Origin: an uncultured Oscillospiraceae bacterium
Lineage (GTDB): Bacteria; Bacillota; Clostridia; Oscillospirales; Oscillospiraceae
Assembly (NCBI GenBank): GCA_905234575.1
Contig: CAJOIG010000057.1
Coordinates: 1-9,144 of the forward strand
Length of the DNA stretch: 9,144 nucleotides
Direction of reading: 5' to 3'
Below are positions 1 to 6,527 of the stretch, in pieces (within the stretch, counting starts at the first letter, position 1; each line of letters opens with the position of its first letter). Below the pieces are notes generated by a model that saw nothing but the letters and a program-made list of their open reading frames with translations, had not been told where the DNA came from and made no database searches. A program made the position numbers and the translations under genes.

Positions 1-210
1 GATGGGACCGGGACGCCCGCCGGTGAGGCGGCCGACGACGGCGGTCTCCGTGACGCGCTCCGTAGGGATTCCGAGATCGTGCAGATACGACTCGATCGCT
101 TCCGCCGTATGGAATTCCCGGTTTCCGAGCTCCGGCGTCCGGTGGAAGCGCTCCCGCAGGGCGCAGAGCTCCGGAGCGAGGCGCCCTGCCTCGGAACGAT
201 AGCCGCTCAT
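1..210 (-). CDS. M20-family amidohydrolase, probable N-acetyldiaminopimelate deacetylase (N-terminal 70 residues only)
   Basis: The gene runs off the window edge at base 1, so only its first 70 codons are visible. It starts at ATG 210-208, which overlaps the TGA of the upstream aminotransferase as ATGA. A GGGAGG ribosome-binding sequence lies about 8 nt upstream. Residues 18-37 read LRERFHRTPELGNREFHTAE, and TAVVGRLTGGRPGP follows at 56-69. This is the typical opening of the M20D peptidase family (hippurate hydrolase, IAA-amino-acid hydrolase, YkuR). The metal-binding residues of the family lie further in and are not visible. As the fifth gene of a dap operon of the acetylase type, its expected role is to remove the acetyl group from N-acetyl-LL-diaminopimelate in the cytoplasm. 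Family membership is firm; the substrate is inferred from context, since M20 enzymes cannot be told apart from 70 residues. Confidence 0.8.
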   Translation of the reverse strand, partial: MSGYRSEAGRLAPELCALRERFHRTPELGNREFHTAEAIESYLHDLGIPTERVTETAVVGRLTGGRPGPI

Positions 211-1373
211 GCGTCCGTCCTCCCTTCCAGCGTATGCAGGAAGCTCCCGAGACGGTCCAGGCCGGTCCGCAGGTCGTCCGGGCCGCAGGCGTAGGAGATG
301 CGGACATGCCCGTCCGCGCCGAAGGCGGCCCCGGGCGTCACGGCGACATGGGCCTCCGTGAGAAGGCGAGTGCAGAAGTCCGTGGACGGCAGGCCGAACC
401 TCTCGATGGACGGAAAAACGTAGAACGCCCCGTCCGGCGGGACGAGGGACAGACCCATGCCCGCGAGCCGCTCCAGCACATAGGCCCGGCGGCGGGCGTA
501 CTCCCCCGCCATGTCCGACACGTCGAGATCCAGCGCGGTGATGGCCGCCGCCTGGAACGGCGCGGGGGTGGAGGTGACCGCGTACTGGTGGATGAGGTCA
601 AGACGCTCCCGGACCGACCGTTCCGCCATGAGCCAGCCCATGCGCCAGCCCGTCATGGCCCACATCTTTGAGAAGCTCTGGACCACGAGGAGCTTTTCCC
701 GCAGGTCGCGGTACTCCGCGAAGCTGTGGTACTCCGCGCCGTAGCAGAAGCCGCGGTAGACGTCGTCGCAGATCACGAAGATGTCCCGCTCCCGGACCGC
801 CCGGTACACGGCGTCCAGGCTCGCCCGGTCGTACACGACCCCGGTGGGGTTGTTCGGGGAGTTCAGCACGATGGCCTTCGTGCGGGGCGTGATGCACGCC
901 TCCAATGCCTCCGGCCGGAGCTGGAAGCGGTCCGCCGTCGTGTCCAAAGGCACGGCGGCGCCGTTTGCCAGATTGACAAGCTCCCGGTACAGCACGAACG
1001 CGGGCTGCGGGAGGATCACCTCGTCCCCCGGGGCGAGGACGCCCAGCAGGGCGACGAACAGCGCCTCCGTGGCCCCCGCGGTGACGATGACGTCGTCCGG
1101 GGCGTAGTCGATGCCCCAGCGCTCGAAGCAGAAGGAGGCGATGCGCTCCCGCAGGGCGGGAACGCCGTTGTTCTGGATATAATGCGTCTGCCCCGCGTCC
1201 AGGGCCGCCGTGACGGCGGCGCGGATGGGCGCGGGGGTGACGAAGTCCGGCTCGCCCAGGGTCAGGCGAACGCAGTCCGGCGTGCGGGCGGCGAGATTGG
1301 AAAACTCGCGGATGGCGCTGCGCCGGGCGGTAAACAGGGCGGGATTGAGCCGCTCCCGCATCGCGGCGCTCAC
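207..1373 (-). CDS. patA: PatA-like aminotransferase (probable N-acetyl-LL-diaminopimelate aminotransferase)
   Basis: This is a 388-residue class I, fold-type I PLP aminotransferase. Residues 21-47 (IREFSNLAA, then LTLGEPDFVTP) closely resemble the start of Bacillus subtilis PatA as I recall it. NSPNNPTG lies at 171-178, and CDDVY at 202-206 supplies the PLP-contacting Asp203 and Tyr206. The Schiff-base lysine is K236 in SFSK, followed by TGWRMGW. Arg358 in VRIS is the expected substrate-carboxylate arginine. It should convert N-acetyl-2-amino-6-oxopimelate plus glutamate to N-acetyl-LL-diaminopimelate. The start is GTG 1373-1371, overlapping the dapH stop as GTGA; the nearest GGAGG is about 16 nt upstream, so initiation probably depends on translational coupling. 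An in-frame ATG at 1361-1359 would remove four residues but lacks a clear ribosome-binding site. The function rests on family plus operon position; a broad aromatic or aspartate aminotransferase is the main alternative. Confidence 0.88.
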   Translation of the reverse strand: MSAAMRERLNPALFTARRSAIREFSNLAARTPDCVRLTLGEPDFVTPAPIRAAVTAALDAGQTHYIQNNGVPALRERIASFCFERWGIDYAPDDVIVTAGATEALFVALLGVLAPGDEVILPQPAFVLYRELVNLANGAAVPLDTTADRFQLRPEALEACITPRTKAIVLNSPNNPTGVVYDRASLDAVYRAVRERDIFVICDDVYRGFCYGAEYHSFAEYRDLREKLLVVQSFSKMWAMTGWRMGWLMAERSVRERLDLIHQYAVTSTPAPFQAAAITALDLDVSDMAGEYARRRAYVLERLAGMGLSLVPPDGAFYVFPSIERFGLPSTDFCTRLLTEAHVAVTPGAAFGADGHVRISYACGPDDLRTGLDRLGSFLHTLEGRTDA

Positions 1374-2062
1374 AGGGTACGCAGCGCCGCCTCCAGGGCG
1401 GTCTTCTGGGTGGTGCCGGCGTCCTTCTTCTTGATGACCCGGGCGGGGCAGCCCGCCACGACGGTGTCCTCGGGCACGTCCTCGATGACGACGGCCCCGG
1501 CGGCCACGACGGCGTTTTTGCCGACGTGCACGCCCTCGATGAGGACGGCGTTCGCCCCCACGAGGACCCCGTCCTCCACGATCACGGGGGTGGCGGAGGC
1601 GGGCTCGATGACGCCCGCGAGCACCGCGCCCGCGCCGATGTGGCAGTTCTTACCGACGGTGGCGCGTCCGCCGAGGACCGCGCCCATGTCGATGAGCGTG
1701 CCCTCCCCCACGACGGCGCCGATGTTCAGCACGGCGCCCATCATGATGACGGCGTTTTTGCCGATGGTGACCTCGTCCCGGATGAGGGCGCCCGGCTCGA
1801 TGCGGGCGGGGATGTCCTTCAGGTCCAGGAGGGGCAGGGCGCTGTTGCGCCGGTCGTTCTCGATCACGATGTCGTCGATCTTCTCCCGGTTGGCCTCCAG
1901 GATGGGACCCAGCGCGCGCCAGTCGCCGAAGACGACCTTGTCCCCGGCGCCGAACACCTTCGCGTCGCCGTAGTCGATGGGTTCCTTCTCCCGGATATAG
2001 ACCTTGACGGGGGTCTTCTTCTCCGCCGAGGCGATGTACTGGATGATCTCCTGTGCGTTCAT
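1370..2062 (-). CDS. dapH: 2,3,4,5-tetrahydropyridine-2,6-dicarboxylate N-acetyltransferase
   Basis: The 230-residue protein acetylates tetrahydrodipicolinate with acetyl-CoA, the committed step of the acetylase branch to diaminopimelate. Residues 1-80 form the N-terminal domain, with TPVKVYI at 17-23 and ENDRRNSALPLLDLK at 68-82, both characteristic of the DapH/YkuQ family. Residues from about 89 to 205 are isoleucine/valine-rich hexapeptide repeats that form a left-handed beta helix, including GGRATVGKNCHIGAGAVLAG at 131-150. DapH proteins are usually about 235 residues, so this one is complete. ATG 2062-2060 follows a strong GAGGAGGT site that overlaps the dapB stop codon (TGAGGAGGT), leaving a 12-nt gap. 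Its presence argues for the N-acetyl rather than the N-succinyl or dehydrogenase route. It is a trimeric enzyme in known relatives. Confidence 0.95.
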   Translation of the reverse strand: MNAQEIIQYIASAEKKTPVKVYIREKEPIDYGDAKVFGAGDKVVFGDWRALGPILEANREKIDDIVIENDRRNSALPLLDLKDIPARIEPGALIRDEVTIGKNAVIMMGAVLNIGAVVGEGTLIDMGAVLGGRATVGKNCHIGAGAVLAGVIEPASATPVIVEDGVLVGANAVLIEGVHVGKNAVVAAGAVVIEDVPEDTVVAGCPARVIKKKDAGTTQKTALEAALRTL

Positions 2063-2074
2063 GGATGGACCTCC

Positions 2075-2815
2075 TCAGGCCAGGATGTCGCGCATGTCAT
2101 AGAGGCCGGGCGTCTTTCCGACCAGAAACTCCGCCGCGGCGAGGGCGCCCCGGGCAAACAGGGTGCGGCTCTCGGCCTCGTGCTTGAGGGTGACGGTCTC
2201 GCTGCCGTTCGAGAGGAGGATCTCGTGGGTGCCGACCTCGCTGCCGTAGCGCAGGGAGTGGACGCCGATCTCGTTCGGGCGGCGCTTGCCGTTTTCATGC
2301 CGGCCGATCACGAGCTCCGCGTCGGGCCGGGCCTCCCGGATGCGCCGGGCCAGCAGCAGGGCCGTGCCGCTCGGCACGTCGAGCTTCTGGTTGTGGTGAC
2401 GCTCGATGATCTCGATGTCCGCGTCGGGGAACACCGCCGCGGCCTTCTTCGCGAGGTCGGCCAAAAGCGCCACGCCCACGGACATATTCGCGGAAAGGAA
2501 CACCGGGATGCTCTCCGCCGCCTTGCGGATGGCGGCGAGCTCCTCCTCCGTGTGAGCGGTGGTGGCGATGACCGCGGGGAGCTTCCGCGCGGCGCACCAG
2601 TCCATGAGCGCGGCGGTGCCGGCGTGGTTCGAGAAGTCGATCACCACGTCCGCGGGCTCCGCGCACTGCTCGGGATAGGGATACGTCCCCTCGGCGCTGT
2701 CGGTGTAGTAGCTGGGGCTCACGCGGGCGGCGACCCGGTGGGTCCCGCCGTCCTCGATGACCTGGGCGAGCATCCGGCCCATGCGGCCGTTCGCCCCGGT
2801 GATGATGATGTCCAT
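2075..2815 (-). CDS. dapB: 4-hydroxy-tetrahydrodipicolinate reductase
   Basis: The 246-residue cytoplasmic enzyme reduces the DapA product with NAD(P)H to tetrahydrodipicolinate. The N-terminal Rossmann motif GANGRMG lies at residues 7-13, and DFSNH at 60-64 and ATTAHT at 84-89 line the nucleotide site. The family signature at 138-152 reads ERHHNQKLDVPSGTA, with catalytic His140/His141, Lys144 and the PSGTA substrate loop. Length matches bacterial DapB (about 250-270). ATG 2815-2813 is preceded by AAAGGAG about 6 nt away. The gap to the dapA stop is 13 nt, so the two genes are co-transcribed. Nothing is missing from the active site. Confidence 0.96.
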   Translation of the reverse strand: MDIIITGANGRMGRMLAQVIEDGGTHRVAARVSPSYYTDSAEGTYPYPEQCAEPADVVIDFSNHAGTAALMDWCAARKLPAVIATTAHTEEELAAIRKAAESIPVFLSANMSVGVALLADLAKKAAAVFPDADIEIIERHHNQKLDVPSGTALLLARRIREARPDAELVIGRHENGKRRPNEIGVHSLRYGSEVGTHEILLSNGSETVTLKHEAESRTLFARGALAAAEFLVGKTPGLYDMRDILA

Positions 2816-2828
2816 AACGGCTCCTTTG

Positions 2829-3719
2829 TCAGTTCAGAAGTCCCTGCGCGGCCATGAGGGAGCGCAGGCGCTGCCAGTGGGCCTCCTCCATCGGGGTGAG
2901 GGGCAGGCGCACGACGTTCTCGCACCAGCCCATCGCGGCCATGGCGGCCTTGACGGGGATGGGGTTCACCTCGGAGAAGAGGGCGTTGATGAGGGGAAGA
3001 TACTCCGTCTGCAAAGCGGCGCTGCCCGCCACGTCCCCGCGGAAGAAGCGCGCGCAGAGCTCCGACGTCTGCCGGGGCATGACGTTCGACAGCACGGAGA
3101 TGACGCCGAGACCGCCCATCGCCATGAGTGGCACGATCTGGTCGTCGTTGCCGGAGTAAATGTCGAGCTTATCCCCCACGAGGGCGAAGGTCTCGACGAT
3201 CTTCGAGATGTTCCCGCTCGCCTCCTTGACGGCGGCGATGTTCGGGTGCTCCGCGAGGGCGAGATAGGTGGCGGGCTCGATGTTCACGCCGGTGCGGGAG
3301 GGGACGTTATAGAGGATGAGGGGCTTCGTGGACGCGTCCGCAATGGCGCTGTACATGGCGATGAGGCCCTTCTGGGTGGCCTTGTTGTAGTACGGCGTCA
3401 CGACGAGCAGGGCGTCCGCGCCGACCTCGCAGGCGTAGCGGGAGAGGTCCACGGCGTAGGCCGTGTCGTTCGAGCCGGTGCCCGCGATGATGGGCACGCG
3501 CCCGGCGGCCCGTTCCACGGAGAAGCGGATGGCCTCGCGGTGCTCCTCGTCCGTGAGGGTGGAGCCCTCGCCGGTGGTGCCGGCGATGACCAGGGCGTCG
3601 ATGCCCTCGTCGATCTGCCAGTCGATGAGCCGCCCGAAGGCGTCAAAATCGACGCCGGCCTCGGTGAGCGGGGTGATGAGCGCCGTGGCGGCGCCGCGGA
3701 AAATGGGGTTGGACTTCAT
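2829..3719 (-). CDS. dapA: 4-hydroxy-tetrahydrodipicolinate synthase
   Basis: The 296-residue TIM-barrel aldolase condenses pyruvate with aspartate semialdehyde, the first committed step of the diaminopimelate pathway. GTTGEGS lies at 47-53 (Thr48), TPYYNK at 108-113 (Tyr111), and LYNVPSRTG at 136-144 supplies Tyr137 and Arg142. The Schiff-base lysine is K165 in AVKEASGN. These match E. coli Thr44, Tyr107, Tyr133, Arg138 and Lys161 with a constant offset of four. At the lysine feedback site, E. coli His53 and Glu84 are replaced by Asp57 and Tyr88, while Asn84 and His60 are kept. ATG 3719-3717 follows AAAGGAG (3735-3729) with a 9-nt spacer. It is the first gene of the operon, behind a lysine riboswitch leader that should set its expression. 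Confidence 0.97.
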   Translation of the reverse strand: MKSNPIFRGAATALITPLTEAGVDFDAFGRLIDWQIDEGIDALVIAGTTGEGSTLTDEEHREAIRFSVERAAGRVPIIAGTGSNDTAYAVDLSRYACEVGADALLVVTPYYNKATQKGLIAMYSAIADASTKPLILYNVPSRTGVNIEPATYLALAEHPNIAAVKEASGNISKIVETFALVGDKLDIYSGNDDQIVPLMAMGGLGVISVLSNVMPRQTSELCARFFRGDVAGSAALQTEYLPLINALFSEVNPIPVKAAMAAMGWCENVVRLPLTPMEEAHWQRLRSLMAAQGLLN

Positions 3720-3728
3720 GGAAGGATG

Positions 3729-3735
3729 CTCCTTT
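3729..3735 (-). promoter_or_regulatory. dapA ribosome-binding site
   Basis: AAAGGAG sits 9 nt before the dapA ATG. Its first three bases can pair with upstream sequence in a weak stem (TTTCGGA at 3751-3745 with TCTGAAA at 3739-3733, including one G-U pair). The CodY-like box at 3740-3754 lies directly upstream. Confidence 0.85.
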
Positions 3736-3739
3736 CAGA

Positions 3740-3754
3740 TATTTTCCGAAAATT
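3740..3754 (-). promoter_or_regulatory. CodY-box-like site in the dapA leader
   Basis: Read on the minus strand, AATTTTCGGAAAATA matches the CodY consensus AATTTTCWGAAAATT at 13 of 15 positions. It stands out as an AT-rich inverted repeat in GC-rich DNA. It lies about 280 bp downstream of the promoter and just ahead of the ribosome-binding site, so a bound protein would act as a roadblock to elongation rather than blocking initiation. CodY represses amino-acid biosynthesis operons in many Firmicutes. Whether this organism has CodY is not visible, and the sequence could instead be a small hairpin near the ribosome-binding site. Confidence 0.4.
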
Positions 3755-3761
3755 GCACCGG

Positions 3762-3799
3762 ATACAAATACAGCGAACGCGACGGTCCGCATTCGCTGT
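3762..3799 (-). terminator. Lysine-responsive leader terminator
   Basis: Bases 3799-3788 (ACAGCGAATGCG) pair with 3781-3770 (CGCGTTCGCTGT) over 12 bp with one G-U pair and a 6-nt loop. The tail TATTTGTAT is moderately U-rich. It is positioned between the lysine aptamer and dapA, as expected for the expression platform. Its left arm can alternatively pair over 10 bp with the aptamer's P5 region (3875-3866), giving a switching model. The imperfect U-tract leaves some doubt about termination efficiency. Confidence 0.7.
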
Positions 3800-3844
3800 C
3801 CATGATGTAACAGGCTCCGCCGCCCGGCGATCGGGCGAGAAAAC

Positions 3845-4019
3845 ACAATTAATCCATAGCGCTCCGCAAATGCGGCAGTCAAACGGATATTCTCCGTCTG
3901 CCCAGGGAAGGACCGCGGACTCTTCCCTTCGGCAGCGGTCCCTTTCGGCCCGGCAACGGCTCTGCGATGCCTTGACACCGGACGTACTGATGACAGCTGC
4001 GCCTCTATCCTTTAACTGC
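3845..4019 (-). promoter_or_regulatory. Lysine riboswitch (L box) aptamer
   Basis: On the minus strand the leader carries the conserved L-box blocks in order: GGATAGAGGCGC (4010-3999), AGTA (3988-3985), CGAAAGGGAC, TGCCGAAG (3934-3927), CTGG, GACTG (3880-3876) and GGAGCGCTAT (3865-3856). P1 forms between ATAG 4008-4005 and CTAT 3859-3856, and an outer AT-rich helix pairs 4019-4012 with 3852-3845 across a 3x3 AGG/GGA internal loop. P3 pairs CTGCC with GGCAG and GGGAAG (3927-3922) with CTTCCC (3910-3905). P4 is ACGGA/TCCGT (3897-3893 with 3887-3883). P5 is CCGC/GCGG (3875-3872 with 3867-3864). It binds lysine and should turn the dap operon off when lysine is plentiful. The block order and pairing make this a confident call. 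Confidence 0.93.
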
Positions 4020-4038
4020 AATATTCGGCTGTACACTC

Positions 4039-4067
4039 ATTCTACAAGACATTCCCCCGGCTGTCAA
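4039..4067 (-). promoter_or_regulatory. Promoter of the dap operon (sigma-70/A type)
   Basis: A perfect -35 TTGACA (4067-4062) and a -10 TAGAAT (4044-4039) are separated by exactly 17 bp. The start of transcription is expected near 4032, about 13 nt before the lysine aptamer begins and about 313 nt before the dapA start codon. The promoter lies some 70 bp beyond the upstream operon's terminator. Its near-consensus form suggests strong basal initiation, with control exerted later in the leader. Confidence 0.9.
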
Positions 4068-4136
4068 TCGGAGAAACTGCACAATTCTTTATCGCTTTCC
4101 CGCGAAAAAGCGTGGTGGTTTGCCCAAGAACGCCGC

Positions 4137-4166
4137 AAAAAGGGGACGCGCGGAGCCGTGCGTCCC
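4137..4166 (-). terminator. Intrinsic terminator after the glucanotransferase gene
   Basis: GGGACGC (4166-4160) pairs with GCGTCCC (4149-4143). After one A/C mismatch the stem continues with two more base pairs, closing a GCTC loop. CCCCTTTTT follows, with T4141-T4137 as the U-tract. It begins about 15 nt after the stop codon of the glucanotransferase gene and separates the sugar-uptake operon from the dap promoter. Confidence 0.9.
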
Positions 4167-4181
4167 AAAGCAGCGTGTGTG

Positions 4182-5663
4182 TCAGCGTCCGGAGAGCTTC
4201 GTCAGGGCCGCGATGCGGGCCGCGAGCTCGTCCGTCAGGGCGTCGGCGTCCATGCGCCAGCGCCAGTTGCCGTGGGGGATGCCGGGGGTGTTCATCCGGG
4301 CCTCCGAGCCGAGGCCGAGATAGTCCTGCATCTGGGCGACGAACAGGTCCGCCACAGAGGTCATGCCGCCCCGGAGGATTCCCCAGCCGAAGCCCTCGGC
4401 GTCGCTGAGGCCGAGGTACGCCTTCGCAAAGGCCAGACTCTCGGGGTCCGTCTCCTGCCGCCAGCCCTCCAGGGTGTCGTTGTCGTGGGTGCCGGTGTAG
4501 CAGACGCAGTTCCGGGGATAGGTGTGGGGCAGATAGTCCGAGGGCTCCCGGGGATCGAAGGCGAACTCCAGGATCTTCATGCCCGGACAGCCCGAGAACG
4601 CGAGGAGCGACCGCACCTCCGGGGTGAGGTAGCCTAGGTCCTCCGCGATGATGGGTTTGTCCGGGAACCAGCCGAAGACCGCCCGGACGAACCGCTCCCC
4701 GGGCCCGGGGATCCAGCGGCCGTTTTTGGCGGTCGTCTCCCCGAAGGGCACGGCCCAGTAGCTCTCGAGGCCGCGGAAGTGGTCGAAGCGCAGCACGTCG
4801 AACAGCTCGAAGGCGCCGCCCAGCCGCCGGATCCACCAGCCGAAGCCGTCCCGCTCCATGGCGTCCCAGCGGTAGAGGGGGTTGCCCCAGAGCTGGCCGT
4901 CCTCCGTGAAGGCGTCGGGGGGCACCCCGGCCACGGCCGTCGGGACGTTCCTCTCGTCGAGCTGGAACCAATAGGGCTCCGCCCAGACGTCCGCGGAGTC
5001 GAGCGCCACATAGATGGGCGTGTCCCCGATGAGGCGGACGCCCTTCTCCGCGGCGTAGGCACGCAGGTCCGCCCACTGGCGGTAGAACAAAAGCTGGATG
5101 TACTCAAACAGCTCCACATCCTCCCACAGGGCCGACCGCCAGCGGGCGCAGGCGCCGGGGCGGTGCAGGCGGACGTCCTCGTCGGGCCACTCGTGCCACG
5201 GGCGCATGCCGAAATGCCGCTTGAGCGCCATGAACAGTGCGTAGTCCGCAAGCCAGGGCTTTTCCCGGCGGAAGGCATCCAGGGCCTCCCGCTCCCGGGG
5301 CACGCCCCGGGCGGCGGCGAGCTTCAGCACGTCGAAGCGGTGCTCATAGAGCTTTCCGTAATCCACGAGGCCGGGGTCGTCCCCCCAGTCGGGGGCGGAC
5401 GCCTCCTGCGGGGTGAGGAGGCCGTCCTCCGCGAGCCGGTCCAGGTCCACATAGTAGGGGTTCCCGGCAAAGCTCGAAAAGCTCTGGTAGGGGGAATCGC
5501 CGTAGCTCACGGGGCCGACGGGCAGGACCTGCCAATACGTCTGCCCGGCGGCGGCGAGAAAGTCGATGAAGTCAAAGGCAGCCTTGCCCAGCGTGCCGAT
5601 CCCATAGGGGGAGGGCAGCGCGGAGATCGGCAGCAGGATGCCGGCGCTTCGGGTCAGTTCCAT
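4182..5663 (-). CDS. malQ: 4-alpha-glucanotransferase (amylomaltase, GH77)
   Basis: The 493-residue cytoplasmic enzyme transfers segments of alpha-1,4-glucan between maltodextrins, releasing glucose and lengthening chains for phosphorylase. The start region has SAGILLPISALPSPYGIGTLG at roughly residues 6-26, and SPYQSFSSFAGNPYYVD at 57-73 is a family hallmark. The GH77 catalytic residues are present: nucleophile D294 in RFDHFRG, acid/base E341 in AEDLG, and transition-state stabiliser D394 in THDND. Length fits the compact bacterial MalQ class (about 500), without the extra N-terminal domain of E. coli MalQ. ATG 5663-5661 follows the upstream permease stop by 9 nt; the best ribosome-binding sequence, AAAGGA, overlaps the end of that permease gene. 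Co-transcription with the importer supports a role in using imported maltodextrins. Confidence 0.96.
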   Translation of the reverse strand: MELTRSAGILLPISALPSPYGIGTLGKAAFDFIDFLAAAGQTYWQVLPVGPVSYGDSPYQSFSSFAGNPYYVDLDRLAEDGLLTPQEASAPDWGDDPGLVDYGKLYEHRFDVLKLAAARGVPREREALDAFRREKPWLADYALFMALKRHFGMRPWHEWPDEDVRLHRPGACARWRSALWEDVELFEYIQLLFYRQWADLRAYAAEKGVRLIGDTPIYVALDSADVWAEPYWFQLDERNVPTAVAGVPPDAFTEDGQLWGNPLYRWDAMERDGFGWWIRRLGGAFELFDVLRFDHFRGLESYWAVPFGETTAKNGRWIPGPGERFVRAVFGWFPDKPIIAEDLGYLTPEVRSLLAFSGCPGMKILEFAFDPREPSDYLPHTYPRNCVCYTGTHDNDTLEGWRQETDPESLAFAKAYLGLSDAEGFGWGILRGGMTSVADLFVAQMQDYLGLGSEARMNTPGIPHGNWRWRMDADALTDELAARIAALTKLSGR

Positions 5664-5672
5664 AGGGGTCTC

Positions 5673-6527
5673 TTATCCTTTCACGGCGCCGGCGGCGACG
5701 CCCTTGATGATGTGCTTCTGGCAGAAGATGTAGACGATGATGATGGGGATGATGGACAGCATGATGACCGCCATCGTCGCGCCGAGGTCCACGGAGCCGT
5801 AGCTGCCCTTGAGGTACTGGACGTGGATGGGGATCGTCATGTACTTCGTGCGGTCCAGCACGAGGTACGGCAGCAGGTAGTCGTTCCAGACCCACATGAC
5901 CTCCAGGATGCCGACGGAGATGAGGGTGGGCTTGAGCATCGGCAGGACCACGCTGAAGAAGGTCCGCACCGGCCCGCAGCCGTCGATGGCGGCGGCCTCC
6001 TCGATCTCGAGGGGCAGACTCTTGACGAAGCCCACGAACATGAAGATCGCAAGGCCCGCGCCGAAGCCGAGGTAGACGATGGGGATGGTCCAAGGGGTGT
6101 TCAGCTTGAGCTGGTCCGCCGTGAAGGTCAGGGTGAACATGACCATCTGGAAGGGGACGATCATGGAGAACAGGCAGAGGTAATAGAAGAATTTCGCAAA
6201 TCCGCTGTTCACGCGGGCGATGTACCACGCGCTCATGGAGGTGAACAGCAGGATGAGCACGACGGACACCACCGTGATGAACAGGGAGAAGCCAACGGAC
6301 TTCAGGAACGGATAGTTGCCGAAGGTCATGCCCTTGACGTAATTGTCGAAGCCGACGAAGCTCTCGGCGGTGGGCAGGGCGAAGGCGTTCGTGTTGACGG
6401 CGGCGTTCGTCTTGAAGGAGTTCACCAACACCTCAAGGACCGGGACGATCCACACGAGGCACAGCGCGATGAACACCACGGTAACGATCGTGCTCAGCGT
6501 GGAATAGCGGGATTTCGGCTTCATCAT
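5673..6527 (-). CDS. Carbohydrate ABC transporter permease, MalG type
   Basis: A 284-residue inner-membrane permease of the CUT1/MalG family (binding-protein-dependent transport inner membrane component). About six hydrophobic segments lie near residues 12-34, 75-100, 112-132, 146-168, 200-220 and 248-270. The EAA loop, which docks on the ATPase, reads EEAAAIDGCG at 176-185 and continues to LP at 195-196. The C-terminus GVAAGAVKG is typical of MalG-like permeases. ATG 6527-6525 overlaps the stop of the upstream permease as ATGA and follows a near-perfect AAGGAGGTG site about 5 nt upstream. A second ATG follows directly as codon 2. It should pair with the upstream permease as a heterodimeric channel; the sugar is not readable from the sequence. 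Confidence 0.93.
   Translation of the reverse strand: MMKPKSRYSTLSTIVTVVFIALCLVWIVPVLEVLVNSFKTNAAVNTNAFALPTAESFVGFDNYVKGMTFGNYPFLKSVGFSLFITVVSVVLILLFTSMSAWYIARVNSGFAKFFYYLCLFSMIVPFQMVMFTLTFTADQLKLNTPWTIPIVYLGFGAGLAIFMFVGFVKSLPLEIEEAAAIDGCGPVRTFFSVVLPMLKPTLISVGILEVMWVWNDYLLPYLVLDRTKYMTIPIHVQYLKGSYGSVDLGATMAVIMLSIIPIIIVYIFCQKHIIKGVAAGAVKG

Noticed and set aside
3821..3837. Hairpin CGCCCG-ATCGC-CGGGCG in the dap leader as a terminator
   Set aside because: It is followed by GGCGGAGCCTG with no U-tract. It is more likely a spacer hairpin enclosed by the antiterminator pairing.
3720..4032. T-box leader or another amino-acid leader instead of a lysine riboswitch
   Set aside because: No T-box sequence (UGGN-type antiterminator bulge) and no short leader peptide rich in lysine were seen, while all L-box blocks are present in order.
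4093..4112. Inverted repeat CGCTTT...AAAGCG upstream of the dap promoter as an operator
   Set aside because: It is 25 bp or more upstream of the -35, has short arms and matches no consensus I can name. It could be chance.
4042..5076. A second long minus-strand frame overlapping the glucanotransferase gene
   Set aside because: It is an out-of-frame Arg/Pro/Gly-rich translation of the same DNA, and its 3' part crosses the terminator and stops at the dap promoter.
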